A stretch of 64,000 nucleotides of DNA from NCBI GenBank assembly GCA_902791215.1, contig CADAUZ010000002.1, positions 122,706-186,705 of the forward strand, given 5' to 3'. Position 1 is the stretch's first letter, and each line of letters starts with the position of its first letter. A model generated the notes under the pieces. The model worked only from the letters and a program-made list of their open reading frames with translations, had not been told where the DNA came from and did no database searches. The stretch is from Oscillospiraceae bacterium. GTDB lineage: Bacteria; Bacillota; Clostridia; Oscillospirales; Oscillospiraceae. The position numbers were made by a program, and so were the translations under genes. Positions 23,396-32,339 of this stretch are shown piece by piece.

Positions 23396-23662
23396 ATGAA
23401 ACACTACCAATTCTTCCAAAACAAAGAATGCGAGTTTTTCCCCTGCCACACAGGCGTTGCGGAGCAGGACTTCAACTGTCTGTTCTGCTACTGCCCCCTG
23501 TACACGCTTGGCGACAAATGCGGCGGGAACTTCGTATACACCGGCAAGGGCATCAAAAGCTGTGAGGCCTGCAATTTTCCCCATCATCGGGGAAACTACG
23601 CGGCGATCCTGAAACGCTTCCCGGAACTCAGCGCCCTTGCCAAACAGGGGGAGAAGCCATGA
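23396..23662 (+). CDS. Cysteine-rich small protein of cobalamin clusters
   Basis: This protein has 88 residues and lies 3 bp after cbiC. It has nine cysteines arranged as CEFFPCH, FNCLFCYCPLY, DKCGGNF and SCEACNFPHHR, which matches the 'cysteine-rich small domain' family, probably a zinc or Fe-S binder. The family is often found in cobalamin gene sets, alone or fused to other cob genes, but its biochemical role is not known to me. A part in cobalt handling is a guess from context. Confidence 0.85.
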   Translation: MKHYQFFQNKECEFFPCHTGVAEQDFNCLFCYCPLYTLGDKCGGNFVYTGKGIKSCEACNFPHHRGNYAAILKRFPELSALAKQGEKP

Positions 23663-24795
23663 GCTTTGAACACTATGTCCGCAGCGGGACAAGGCTTCTG
23701 CGCTGCGGCTATACCACCGGCACCTGCGCGGCTCTGACCGCTTCCGGCGCGGTGCGGCTCCTGCTCACTGGTGAGGCCCCCGACGCCTTACGCGTCATGA
23801 CGCCCAAGGGCTGGCCGGTAGAGGTCGAGCCGGTCTTCTGCCGCATGTCCGGGAACACGGCTCTCTGCGCCGTGCGCAAGGACGCCGGGGACGACCCGGA
23901 CGTGACCGACGGCATGCTGATCGTCGCCTCCGCCGAGAAAACGGAAAGCGGCATCAAAATCGACGGCGGCGCGGGCATTGGCCGCGTGACAAAGCCCGGC
24001 CTTGACCAGCCGGTGGGCGCGGCGGCCATAAATTCGGTTCCTCGAAGGCAGATCTGTGAGGCGGCGGAAAAAGCCTGCGCTGCCTGCGGTTATCCCGGCG
24101 GCGTGCGTATCGTGATCTCCGCGCCGGAGGGGGAGGAGATCGCGAAAAAGACCTTCAACCCCCAGCTCGGCATCGTGGGCGGTATCTCCATCCTCGGCAG
24201 CTCCGGCGTGGTGGAGCCCATGAGCGAGCGCGCCATCGTCGAGACCACTGCGCTGGAGATCCGTCAGGCGGCGGCAGGCGGGAACAGGCGCATGATCCTC
24301 CTGCCCGGAAATTACGGCATGGACTACCTGACACGAAATCTCCCCGAGCTCAGTGCCGTCCCGCGGGCCAAGTGCTCCAACTACATCGGGGACGCCATCG
24401 ACGCCGCCCGGCTCGAGGGCTTCGACAATGTCCTGCTTATCGGACACATCGGCAAGCTTGTGAAGCTTGCGGGCGGCATCATGAACACCCATTCCAAAAC
24501 CGCCGACTGCCGCCGGGAGCTGTTCGTTTGCCACGCGGCCCTGTGCGGTGCGGACGCGGAGACCTGCCGCGCCCTGATGGACGAGGTCACGAGTGACGGC
24601 TGCCTTACTGTACTCGATCACGCCGGATTGCGTGATAAAGTGATGGAGAGCCTGCTGCGCGCCATCCAGGAGCATCTTGCCCGCCGGGCGGGGGACATGC
24701 ATATCGGCGCGCTGCTGTTCTCCTCCGAGGCCGGGCTTCTCGGCCTGACGGACACGGCGCGGGAGCTGCTTGACGAATGGAGGCAAGAGCCATGA
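23659..24795 (+). CDS. cbiD: Cobalt-precorrin-5B C1-methyltransferase
   Basis: This protein has 378 residues with a 4-bp overlap upstream. The N-terminal LRCGYTTGTCAALTASGAV and the inner GGAGIGRVTKPGL and LGIVGGISILGSSG are characteristic. It methylates C1 in the anaerobic route, which marks the pathway as oxygen-independent together with cbiG and cbiK. Confidence 0.97.
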   Translation: MSFEHYVRSGTRLLRCGYTTGTCAALTASGAVRLLLTGEAPDALRVMTPKGWPVEVEPVFCRMSGNTALCAVRKDAGDDPDVTDGMLIVASAEKTESGIKIDGGAGIGRVTKPGLDQPVGAAAINSVPRRQICEAAEKACAACGYPGGVRIVISAPEGEEIAKKTFNPQLGIVGGISILGSSGVVEPMSERAIVETTALEIRQAAAGGNRRMILLPGNYGMDYLTRNLPELSAVPRAKCSNYIGDAIDAARLEGFDNVLLIGHIGKLVKLAGGIMNTHSKTADCRRELFVCHAALCGADAETCRALMDEVTSDGCLTVLDHAGLRDKVMESLLRAIQEHLARRAGDMHIGALLFSSEAGLLGLTDTARELLDEWRQEP

Positions 24796-25778
24796 GAGAG
24801 GGGATCGCCCTGACCGCCTTTACAGCGCGCGGAAAAGCCCTGGCAGAACGGCTGAAGGCCGAACTCGGCGGCACCGTGCGCACGGAGGAAGACCTTGCCG
24901 ACTGGACGCAGGCGGCGTTCAATGCCCGCGAGGCCCTGATCTTTGTCGGCGCGGCGGGGATCGCCATGCGCAGTGTCGCGCCGTATATCCGAAGCAAGGC
25001 GACAGACCCCGCCATACTCTGCGTGGACGAGACCGGGCACTGGGTCATCCCGCTCCTGTCAGGACACCTTGGCGGCGCAAACGCGCTGGCCCTGCGCGTC
25101 GCGGCACTCACCGGCGGGGAGGCGGTCATCACCACAGCAACGGACCTAAACGGCCTCTTTGCGGTCGACCTCTGGGCAAAAAAGCAGGGCATGACCGTCC
25201 TGCAGCCGGAGCGCATCAAGCAGGTGTCCGCCGGGCTTCTGCGCGGGGAAGATATCGTGGTCGACTGCCCCTATCCCGTCACCGGCAGCATACCCGAACA
25301 TGTCTGTCTCGGCTCTCCCGGGGATGTGCTGGTATCGTATCGAAAGACGGACAGTGATGCCTTGCAGCTTGTACCGCGTGTACTGACGCTCGGCGTCGGC
25401 TGTAAACGCGGGACGAGCAGCGATACGCTGGAGCAGGCTTTCAAGGCCTTCTGCACCGAGCACGGCATCCTCCCGATGGCTTTCACGAGCGCTGCCAGCA
25501 TCGACCTCAAGCGAGACGAGGCGGGGCTTTTGCGCTTCTGCAAGGCCCACGGCTGGCCGCTGCACTTTTACAGCGCGGAGGAGCTGCGCGGTGCAGAGGG
25601 CGCGTTCACCGCCTCGGCCTTCGTGGAATCTGTCATCGGCGTGGACAACGTCTGCGAGCGGGCGGCAGCGCTGAGCGCAGGCGGCAGGCTGGTCGAAAGA
25701 AAATACGTACGCGACGGTGTGACCTTTGCAGCAGCGGTACATTATGCAAACTATGAATGGAGCTGGCAGGATGGCTGA
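24792..25778 (+). CDS. cbiG: Cobalt-precorrin-5A hydrolase
   Basis: This protein has 328 residues. The ATG at 24792 overlaps the cbiD stop (ATGA). It opens the delta-lactone of cobalt-precorrin-5A and releases acetaldehyde. The N-terminal domain has LIFVGAAGIAMRSVAPYI and GHWVIPLLSGHLGGANALA. The C-terminal domain has LTLGVGCKRGTSSDTLEQA and TSAASIDLKRDEAGLL. Both CbiG domains are complete. An ATTATGCAAA word is at 25741. Confidence 0.95.
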   Translation: MREGIALTAFTARGKALAERLKAELGGTVRTEEDLADWTQAAFNAREALIFVGAAGIAMRSVAPYIRSKATDPAILCVDETGHWVIPLLSGHLGGANALALRVAALTGGEAVITTATDLNGLFAVDLWAKKQGMTVLQPERIKQVSAGLLRGEDIVVDCPYPVTGSIPEHVCLGSPGDVLVSYRKTDSDALQLVPRVLTLGVGCKRGTSSDTLEQAFKAFCTEHGILPMAFTSAASIDLKRDEAGLLRFCKAHGWPLHFYSAEELRGAEGAFTASAFVESVIGVDNVCERAAALSAGGRLVERKYVRDGVTFAAAVHYANYEWSWQDG

Positions 25779-26499
25779 ACTGTATGTGATCGGCATGGGG
25801 CCGGGAGATAAGCAGAGCCTCACGGGCGCGGCGCGTTCGGCCCTGGACAGGGCGGAGCTTATCTGCGGCTACACGCTCTATGTGGAGCTGTTAAAGCCCC
25901 TGTACCCGGATAAGGAGACCTACACCACCGGCATGACCGGGGAGCTTGCGCGCTGCCGCCACTGCCTGGAACAGGCGGCGACGGGGAAGACCGTCGCCCT
26001 CGTGTGCAGCGGGGACGCGGGCGTCTATGGCATGGCGGGCCCGGTGCTGGAGCTTGCACCGGAGTACCCGGAAGTCCGGGTGGAGATCATCCCCGGCGTG
26101 ACGGCTGCCCTCTCGGGCGCGGCGTTGCTGGGCGCGCCGCTGGGGCACGACTTCTGCGTTATCTCCCTCTCAGATCGCCTGACCGACTGGACGGTCATCG
26201 AAAAGCGCCTCAGGATGGCGGCGCGTGGGGATTTTGCGATCTGCCTGTATAACCCGGCCTCCCGGCATCGGGCGGATTACCTCAAACGCGCCTGTGACAT
26301 CCTGCTTGAGGAGATAGACAGCTCCACCGTCTGCGGCCTTGCTCGCATGATCGGCAGAGAGGGCGAGAGCTTTCGCTTGCTCGACCTCCAAACCCTGCGT
26401 GATGCCGAGGCCGACATGTTCACCACCGTCTTCATCGGCTCGTCTCAAACGCGAAACATCGCGGGCAGAATGGTGACGCCCCGGGGGTATCGCGCATGA
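25771..26499 (+). CDS. cbiH: Cobalt-precorrin-3B C17-methyltransferase
   Basis: This protein has 242 residues. The ATG at 25771 overlaps the cbiG end. It performs the ring-contracting C17 methylation. The signature ELYVIGMGPGDKQSLTGAA opens the protein; LVCSGDAGVYGMAGPV and IIPGVTAALSGAALLGAPLG are the SAM/substrate motifs of the CbiF/H/L superfamily, with CLYNPASRHR near the C-terminus typical of CbiH/CobJ. Confidence 0.96.
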   Translation: MAELYVIGMGPGDKQSLTGAARSALDRAELICGYTLYVELLKPLYPDKETYTTGMTGELARCRHCLEQAATGKTVALVCSGDAGVYGMAGPVLELAPEYPEVRVEIIPGVTAALSGAALLGAPLGHDFCVISLSDRLTDWTVIEKRLRMAARGDFAICLYNPASRHRADYLKRACDILLEEIDSSTVCGLARMIGREGESFRLLDLQTLRDAEADMFTTVFIGSSQTRNIAGRMVTPRGYRA

Positions 26500-27248
26500 A
26501 GATTGTGATCTTCGGCGGCACTACCGAGGGGCGGGAGCTTTCAAAACTGCTTGCGGAGGCGGGCGCTGCGGTCACCGTCTGCGTCGCCACGGAATACGGC
26601 GAGGAGGAGCAGGGGAGTGTCCCGGGGGTCGTGATCCGCATCGGACCTCTGAGCACAACGGAAAAACAGACGCTTTTGTGTGACACCAACCTCTGCGTAG
26701 ACGCTACCCACCCCTACGCCCGGCATGTGAGCGAATCCGTAAAGGCGGCCTGTGAAGAGGCAGAGGTGGAATATATCCGCCTCTTGCGCCCGGCCTGCGA
26801 GGCGGTGGATGCTCTTGTCTTTGACAGTGCCCCGGAGACGGCGTCATGGCTCAAAGAACGCGAGGGGCGCGTACTGCTCACCACCGGAGCCAAAGAGCTG
26901 TCAGCCTATGCGGACCTTGACCCTGAACGCCTCATCCCCCGTGTCCTGCCGAGCCATGAGGCACTGAACGCCTGCGAGGCCCTGGGCATTCCCCACCGCA
27001 ACATCATCGCCATGCAGGGACCCTTCTCTACAGAGCTGAACATAGCGCTCATCCGGCAGTACGCTGTCCGCTATATCGTCAGCAAGGACGGCGGCGGCCC
27101 CGGCGGCTTTCCCGAGAAGGTACAGGCTGCAAAGGAGACCGGCGTGCAGCTTCTGGTCCTTCGCCGCCCGGCGGAAAACGGCCTCGGCTTTGACAAGGTA
27201 TTGAATCTGTGCAAAACGCGTATACGTGTTGCAAATAAAGAATTATAA
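26496..27248 (+). CDS. cbiJ: Cobalt-precorrin-6A reductase
   Basis: This protein has 250 residues with a 4-bp overlap. It reduces cobalt-precorrin-6A with a pyridine nucleotide. The Rossmann start KIVIFGGTTEGRELSKLL, the motif VDATHPYARHVSES, and the C-terminal YIVSKDGGGPGGFPEKVQAA are conserved in CbiJ/CobK. Confidence 0.94.
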   Translation: MKIVIFGGTTEGRELSKLLAEAGAAVTVCVATEYGEEEQGSVPGVVIRIGPLSTTEKQTLLCDTNLCVDATHPYARHVSESVKAACEEAEVEYIRLLRPACEAVDALVFDSAPETASWLKEREGRVLLTTGAKELSAYADLDPERLIPRVLPSHEALNACEALGIPHRNIIAMQGPFSTELNIALIRQYAVRYIVSKDGGGPGGFPEKVQAAKETGVQLLVLRRPAENGLGFDKVLNLCKTRIRVANKEL

Positions 27249-27259
27249 GGAGAAACGAA

Positions 27260-28213
27260 ATGAAGAAACTGATGTCCCTGATCCTGACCGCCTGCATGCT
27301 CGTCATGCTGGTTTGCACTGCCGCCGCCCCTGCCATGGCGGAGAGCGAAGACGATGAAAATTACAACACCGGCGACGCATCCAAGGATGATCCCCGCAAC
27401 GCCGACAACATCGGCGAGAAGGAGCTCTTGGTCGTATCCTTCGGCACCAGCTACAATGACAGCCGTCGCCTCACCATCGGCGCCATCGAGGAAGCCCTTG
27501 AAAAAGCCTTCCCCGACTGGAGCGTGCGCCGTGCCTTCACCAGCCAGATCATCATTGACCATGTGCTGAAACGTGACGGCGAGAAGATCGACAACGTGCA
27601 GGAAGCCCTGGACCGCGCCGCCAACAACGGCGTCAAGACGCTTGTCGTGCAGCCGACCCATCTCATGCACGGCTTTGAGTACACCGACCTCAAGAACGAG
27701 CTTGCCGAGTATGCCGACGCATTCGACAAGATCGTCCTGGCCGAGCCTCTGCTCAATACCGACGCGGACTTTGACATGGTGGCCGAAGCCATCGTGAACG
27801 CCACCGCCAAGTATGACGACGGCAAGACCGCTGTCTGCTTCATGGGCCACGGCACTGAGGCCGAGTCCAACGGCGTCTATGCCAAAATGCAGACCATCCT
27901 CTCCGAGGCGGGCTGCGAGCACTACTACATCGGCACCGTCGAGGCCGAGCCCTCGGTTGAGGACGTGCTGAAGATGGTCAAGGAAGGCAGCTATGAGCGC
28001 GTCGTGCTGCGTCCCCTGATGATCGTGGCCGGCGACCACGCCAACAACGACATGGCGGGCGACGATGACGACAGCTGGAAGAGCATCTTTGAGGCCGCGG
28101 GCTATCAGGTCGAGTGCGTGCTCGAGGGTCTGGGCCAGCTGCCCGAGGTATGCAGCCTCTTTGCCGAGCATACCCGCGAGGCCATGGCCTCTGCGGGACT
28201 TGAGGTGAAGTGA
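27260..28213 (+). CDS. cbiK: Sirohydrochlorin cobaltochelatase with signal peptide
   Basis: This protein has 317 residues. A typical Sec signal peptide (residues 1-27, MKK followed by a hydrophobic core and APAMA) precedes a CbiK chelatase domain: ELLVVSFGTSYNDSRR, VVQPTHLMHGFEYTD with the metal-site His, FMGHGTEAESNGVY with the second His, and LRPLMIVAGDHANNDMAGD. It has its own good ribosome site (AAGGAG). An exported cobaltochelatase is known from Desulfovibrio (periplasmic CbiK). In this single-membrane-type organism it would act outside the membrane, which is odd for a biosynthetic step. It may bind or strip tetrapyrroles for the ABC transporter encoded next. Confidence 0.9.
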   Translation: MKKLMSLILTACMLVMLVCTAAAPAMAESEDDENYNTGDASKDDPRNADNIGEKELLVVSFGTSYNDSRRLTIGAIEEALEKAFPDWSVRRAFTSQIIIDHVLKRDGEKIDNVQEALDRAANNGVKTLVVQPTHLMHGFEYTDLKNELAEYADAFDKIVLAEPLLNTDADFDMVAEAIVNATAKYDDGKTAVCFMGHGTEAESNGVYAKMQTILSEAGCEHYYIGTVEAEPSVEDVLKMVKEGSYERVVLRPLMIVAGDHANNDMAGDDDDSWKSIFEAAGYQVECVLEGLGQLPEVCSLFAEHTREAMASAGLEVK

Positions 28214-29064
28214 GGATGAAACGCGTTTTGTCCCTGGTCCTCTGTATGCTTACCCTGTCGGGCCTCGCCCTCTCCGCGTATGCGGAGGGGGGCGTGGCCG
28301 ACGCTTCCCAGATGACCACCGTGGAGGACGTGACAGAACCCGGCATGACGCCCGTTTACGCCGCCGACCTTGTGGACGGCGAGTACCCGGTCGCCTTCAA
28401 GAGCAGCTCCTCCATGTTCCGCATCGAAAGCGCCCTGCTCAAAGTGGCGGAAGGGAAAATGGAAGTCACCCTCACCATGGGCAGCAAGAGCTTCCTGCGC
28501 GTTTACCCCGGCTCCGCCGAAGAGGCTGCTTCCAAAGACGTATGGGTCGAGCCCGTGGAAGACGAAAACGGGGCCATGACCTTTACCATCCCGGTCGAAG
28601 CCCTGGATGCCCCTGTCCCCTGCGCGGCCTTCAGCAAGAATAAACAGCTGTGGTATGACCGCAGCCTGCTCTTCCGCGCAGATTCCCTGCCCGTGAGCGC
28701 CTTCCGCGAGGGCTTCTTTACCACCGCCGAAAGCCTCGGCCTAAAAAAAGGGCGCTATATGGTCGCCGTCACCCTCTCCGGCGGCAGCGGCAAAGCAAAA
28801 GTGCAGAGCCCGACGGCACTGTATGTGGAAGACGGAGCTTGCACCGCCGTTATCGGCTGGAGCAGCAAAAACTATGATTATATGAAGGTGGAGGGGGAGA
28901 AGTTCCTGCCTGTCCCCAATGAGGACAATTCCGCCTTCCGTATCCCGGTACTGTTCTTTGACCGGCCCATGCCCGTCATTGCCGATACTGTCGCCATGAG
29001 TGAGCCGCATGAGATCAGCTACACGCTGATGTTTGACTCATCCAGTCTGGAGGCGGCCCCGTGA
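28210..29064 (+). CDS. Secreted protein with two NEAT-like domains
   Basis: This protein has 284 residues and overlaps cbiK by 4 bp. A signal peptide ends near LALSAYAEG. Two related segments follow, about 55-165 and 180-280. Each starts with DGEYPVAF or KGRYMVAV, then a S..ALxVxxG....I/LTMxSK pattern, and ends with F.IPVxxxDxPxPxxAxx..... and a terminal strand. This order resembles NEAT domains, which bind haem and related tetrapyrroles, but the YxxxY haem-ligand motif is not clear. Its place between the exported chelatase and a BtuF-like protein suggests a tetrapyrrole or corrinoid shuttle. The family assignment is inferred. Confidence 0.65.
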   Translation: MRMKRVLSLVLCMLTLSGLALSAYAEGGVADASQMTTVEDVTEPGMTPVYAADLVDGEYPVAFKSSSSMFRIESALLKVAEGKMEVTLTMGSKSFLRVYPGSAEEAASKDVWVEPVEDENGAMTFTIPVEALDAPVPCAAFSKNKQLWYDRSLLFRADSLPVSAFREGFFTTAESLGLKKGRYMVAVTLSGGSGKAKVQSPTALYVEDGACTAVIGWSSKNYDYMKVEGEKFLPVPNEDNSAFRIPVLFFDRPMPVIADTVAMSEPHEISYTLMFDSSSLEAAP

Positions 29065-30155
29065 GGCGGCTGCTGTGTGTGTTTGCGGCGCTGCTGGCCT
29101 TCGTGTTTGCCTGCGGCAGCGCATCGGCGGAGGAGCCGACCGGAAGCATGGAGCTTCAATACGCCGATCATTTCTCCGTGGACTACTATGCGGGCGGCGC
29201 GGCTTTGCTTCGCGCGGGGGAGCAGGCTTTCCTGCTCCTGTCTGACGGTGCTTCCGTCCCGGAAGGGCTGGAAAAGCTGCCGCGCATTTCTCTCCCGGTA
29301 AAGAATATCTATCTGGCAAGCTCCTCTGTGCCCGATTTGTTTTTACAGATGGACGCCCTGGACGCGGTGCGCTATACCTCCACGGACACCCCCTCCTGGC
29401 GTATTCCCGAACTGCGTGAAGCTGTAGAGACCGAGCAGATTGCCTACATCGGCAAATACAGCGCCCCGGATTACGAGGCGCTGCTGAGCGAGGGCTGTGA
29501 CCTCGTGGTGGAAAACACCATGATCCTCCACAATCCCGCCACGATGGAGAAGTTGGAGGCGCTGGGTTTTCCGGTACTGATCGAGTATTCCAGCTACGAG
29601 CCCCACCCCCTGGGACGCGTAGAGTGGATCAAGCTCTACGGCCTGCTGTGCGGGAAGCTGAACGAGGCCGAAACCTTCTTTGACCGCCAGCTTGAGACTT
29701 ATCGGACGGTCGAGGCGCTGGAGCCTCTCCATAAAAGCGTCGCCTTCTTCCACATCACCGCAAACGGCGGCGTGGTCGTGCGGCGGCAGGCGGACTACAT
29801 CACCCGCATGATCGAGCTTGCCGGGGCCGAGACCGCCATTACCGATCTCCCCCCATCAGAAAACGCCCTTTCCACTGAGACCATCCAGATGGAGTCCTTC
29901 TATGCCCAGACTCGTGACGCGGATGTGCTCATCTACAACTCCACCGTCGCGGGTGACGTGACGGACATGGAAAGCTTCCTGTCCCAACACCCCTTGCTGA
30001 AGGACTTTAAAGCCGTGCGGGAGGGCAGCGTCTGGTGTACGGAGATGAGCATGTTTCAGCGCTCCTCCGCAGCCGCCGACATGATAAAAGAAATCCGCGC
30101 CGCCGTGAGCGGGGACGCGGGGGAGAATCTGCGCTATCTGCACAGGATACAATAA
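29061..30155 (+). CDS. ABC transporter substrate-binding protein (BtuF/FecB-like)
   Basis: This protein has 364 residues, a class III periplasmic-binding-protein fold. The N-terminus MRRLLCVFAALLAFVFACGS is a signal peptide with a possible lipobox cysteine at 18, so it is probably a lipoprotein. The middle shows IYLASSSVPDLFLQMDAL, CDLVVENTMILHNPATMEKLEALGFPV and RMIELAGAETA, typical of iron-siderophore/B12 binding proteins. With the next two genes it forms a complete importer. Its position at the end of a riboswitch-controlled cobalamin operon argues for corrinoid or cobalt-tetrapyrrole uptake. Confidence 0.87.
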   Translation: MRRLLCVFAALLAFVFACGSASAEEPTGSMELQYADHFSVDYYAGGAALLRAGEQAFLLLSDGASVPEGLEKLPRISLPVKNIYLASSSVPDLFLQMDALDAVRYTSTDTPSWRIPELREAVETEQIAYIGKYSAPDYEALLSEGCDLVVENTMILHNPATMEKLEALGFPVLIEYSSYEPHPLGRVEWIKLYGLLCGKLNEAETFFDRQLETYRTVEALEPLHKSVAFFHITANGGVVVRRQADYITRMIELAGAETAITDLPPSENALSTETIQMESFYAQTRDADVLIYNSTVAGDVTDMESFLSQHPLLKDFKAVREGSVWCTEMSMFQRSSAAADMIKEIRAAVSGDAGENLRYLHRIQ

Positions 30156-30156
30156 C

Positions 30157-31179
30157 ATGCGTGACAAACGACAAAACCGCATACGACTCTGCTTCCTGCT
30201 GCTCGCGGTGCTGGTGCTGCTGCTGGGGGTTCTGAACCTCGTCACCGGCAGCACCAGCATCGGGGCGGGGGAGCTTTGCCGCGCTCTTTTTTCCGGGGAG
30301 CGGGACGGCAGCGCCGGGCGTATCCTCTGGAACATCCGCCTGCCGCGCCTCTTGGCGGCGGCAGTCCTTGGCGGGGCGCTCGCGGTGTCGGGCTTTCTGC
30401 TGCAAACCTTTTTCGCCAATCCCATCGCCGGACCCTTTGTGCTGGGCATCTCCTCGGGCGCGAAGCTCACGGTAGCCCTCGCCATGATTGCCTGTCTCGG
30501 GCGCGGCATGGTGATGAACTCCTGGGGCATGATCGGCGCGGCCTTTCTGGGGGCGCTGCTGGTCATGGGGTTTGTGCTGCTCGCAGCGGGCAGGACGCGC
30601 GGCATGGCGCGGCTCATCGTCTGCGGCGTCATGATCGGTTATATCTGCTCGGCCGTCACCGACTTTGCCGTCACCTTTGCCGACGACTCCAATATCGTCA
30701 ATCTCCACTACTGGTCCATGGGGAGCTTTGCGGGCGTGAGCTGGGAGGCGCTGGGGACGGCGTCGCTTGCGGTCTTCGTGTCACTCGCCTGCTGCGTGCT
30801 GCTCATAAAGCCCATGACCGCCTGGCAGCTGGGCGAGGGCTACGCGAAGAGCATGGGGGTAAACCTCCGGCGCTTCCGCCTCGCACTCATCGGGTTATCC
30901 AGCCTCCTTTCCGCCTGCGTCACGGCCTTTGCCGGGCCTATCTCCTTTGTCGGCATTGCGGTGCCGCAGCTTATGAAGCTGCTGTTCAAAACGGCAAAGC
31001 CCGCTGTCATGCTGCCCGCCTGCTTTCTCGGCGGCGCGGGCTTCTGCCTCGGCTGCGACCTGCTTGCACGCACCCTCTTTGCGCCCACGGAGCTTGCCAT
31101 CGGGTCGGTGACGGCGGTGTTCGGCGCGCCGGTGGTGATCTGGATGCTGCTGCACAGGGACAGGGAGGCACGCGCATGA
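30157..31179 (+). CDS. ABC transporter permease (FecCD/BtuC family)
   Basis: This protein has 340 residues and starts 1 bp after the binding-protein gene. It has a FecCD-type fold with about nine to ten membrane segments. The motifs IRLPRLLAAAVLGGALAVSG, FANPIAGPFVLGISSGAKL and FVGIAVPQLMKLL are characteristic. It forms the membrane channel of the importer encoded at 29061-32282. Confidence 0.93.
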   Translation: MRDKRQNRIRLCFLLLAVLVLLLGVLNLVTGSTSIGAGELCRALFSGERDGSAGRILWNIRLPRLLAAAVLGGALAVSGFLLQTFFANPIAGPFVLGISSGAKLTVALAMIACLGRGMVMNSWGMIGAAFLGALLVMGFVLLAAGRTRGMARLIVCGVMIGYICSAVTDFAVTFADDSNIVNLHYWSMGSFAGVSWEALGTASLAVFVSLACCVLLIKPMTAWQLGEGYAKSMGVNLRRFRLALIGLSSLLSACVTAFAGPISFVGIAVPQLMKLLFKTAKPAVMLPACFLGGAGFCLGCDLLARTLFAPTELAIGSVTAVFGAPVVIWMLLHRDREARA

Positions 31180-32282
31180 GTGAGCTTTTGTACACCGATA
31201 AACTCTCCGTAGGCTACGGAGAGAAAAGCGTGGTGCGGGATATCGCCCTTGCCGCGAAACCTGGACAGGTGCTGTGCCTCATCGGCCCGAACGGCGCGGG
31301 CAAGTCCACGCTTCTCAAAACCCTGATGGGCGCGCTTCCCCCGACGGGCGGGGCTGTGTACCTTGACGGCAGGCAACTCCGCGCGTATCAGGAGCAAGAG
31401 CTTGCCCGCATTTCTTCCGCTGTCCTGACCGCACGGCCGGAGCCGGAGCTGATGAGCGCTGAAGAGGTGGTGGCTGTCGGGCGCTATCCCTACACCGGCA
31501 GGCTCGGCATCCTCACGGAGGAAGACAGGCGCATCGTGCGTGAGAGCATGGAGAAGGTGGGAGTGTCGGATCTTGCAGAGACAGACTTCTCCCTTCTCAG
31601 CGACGGGCAGCGCCAGCGGGTATTGTTGGCCCGCGCCCTGTGCCAGCAGCCGCGCCTCCTTATCCTGGATGAGCCCACCTCCTTTCTGGACATTCATCAC
31701 AAGCTGGACTTTTTGCAGCTCATCCGGGAGCTGGTCGGGGGCGGCGGACTTGCGGTCGTCATGAGCATGCACGAGCTGGAGCTTGCCCAGCGCTTTGCCG
31801 ATGTGCTTCTCTGCATCCGCGGCGGGCGCGTCGACCGCATGGGAAACCCCGAGGAAATTTTTTCCGGCAGCTATATCGAACAGCTCTATGCCATCAAAAA
31901 CGGCAGCTATGACAGCCTCGCCGGGACGGCGGAGGGGCCGCGCGCCGAGGGCGCGCCGCGTGTGTTCGTCATCGGCGGGGGCGGCAGCGGAATCTCGCTT
32001 TACCGCAAGCTGCGCCGTCTGGGCATCCCCTTTGCCGTGGGCGTGCTGCCGGAAAATGACCTGGACCTGCCGACAGCCAGAGCCCTTGCCGCTGTCGTGA
32101 TCACCGACCGGGCAAACGAACCTGTGAGCGCGGCGAAGGTGAATGAAGCGATGGAAGTTTTGAAAAGCTGTGAGCGCGTCGTCTGCACCACATCCTTCGG
32201 CAGTGTAAACCTTGAAAACCGCCGTCTGCTGGAATATGCGAAAGCTCACAACATGCTCATCAACGTGAACGAAATCGAATAA
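31176..32282 (+). CDS. ABC transporter ATPase with extra C-terminal domain
   Basis: This protein has 368 residues and starts at the ATG at 31176 overlapping the permease stop; a longer frame in the permease is a shadow. The ATPase domain (1-255) has Walker A GPNGAGKST (37-45), signature LLSDGQRQR (Asp for the usual Gly), Walker B LLILDEPTSFLD, and the switch H in VMSMHELELA. Residues from about 265 form a separate domain starting VFVIGGGGSGISLYRKLRRLG, a Rossmann-like glycine loop, with ALAAVVITDRANEPVS and CERVVCTTSFG. Such a tail is not part of the usual FecE/BtuD proteins and may be regulatory. The operon ends at the terminator that follows. Confidence 0.92.
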   Translation: MSELLYTDKLSVGYGEKSVVRDIALAAKPGQVLCLIGPNGAGKSTLLKTLMGALPPTGGAVYLDGRQLRAYQEQELARISSAVLTARPEPELMSAEEVVAVGRYPYTGRLGILTEEDRRIVRESMEKVGVSDLAETDFSLLSDGQRQRVLLARALCQQPRLLILDEPTSFLDIHHKLDFLQLIRELVGGGGLAVVMSMHELELAQRFADVLLCIRGGRVDRMGNPEEIFSGSYIEQLYAIKNGSYDSLAGTAEGPRAEGAPRVFVIGGGGSGISLYRKLRRLGIPFAVGVLPENDLDLPTARALAAVVITDRANEPVSAAKVNEAMEVLKSCERVVCTTSFGSVNLENRRLLEYAKAHNMLINVNEIE

Positions 32283-32286
32283 AAGG

Positions 32287-32321
32287 AACAGGCGCTGCCC
32301 CGCAGAGAGGCAGCGCCTGTT
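32287..32321. terminator. Bidirectional terminator between the cobalamin operon and nifJ
   Basis: aacaggcgctgcc / ggcagcgcctgtt (32287-32299, 32309-32321) forms a perfect 13-bp stem with a 9-nt loop, between convergent genes. A/T-rich tails lie on both sides. Confidence 0.85.
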
Positions 32322-32339
32322 GTAATGTTATATGTCTTT

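Noticed and set aside
30276..31175. Long N-terminal extension of the ABC ATPase frame
   Set aside because: It runs out of frame through the permease gene; the ATPase starts at the ATG at 31176 overlapping the permease stop.
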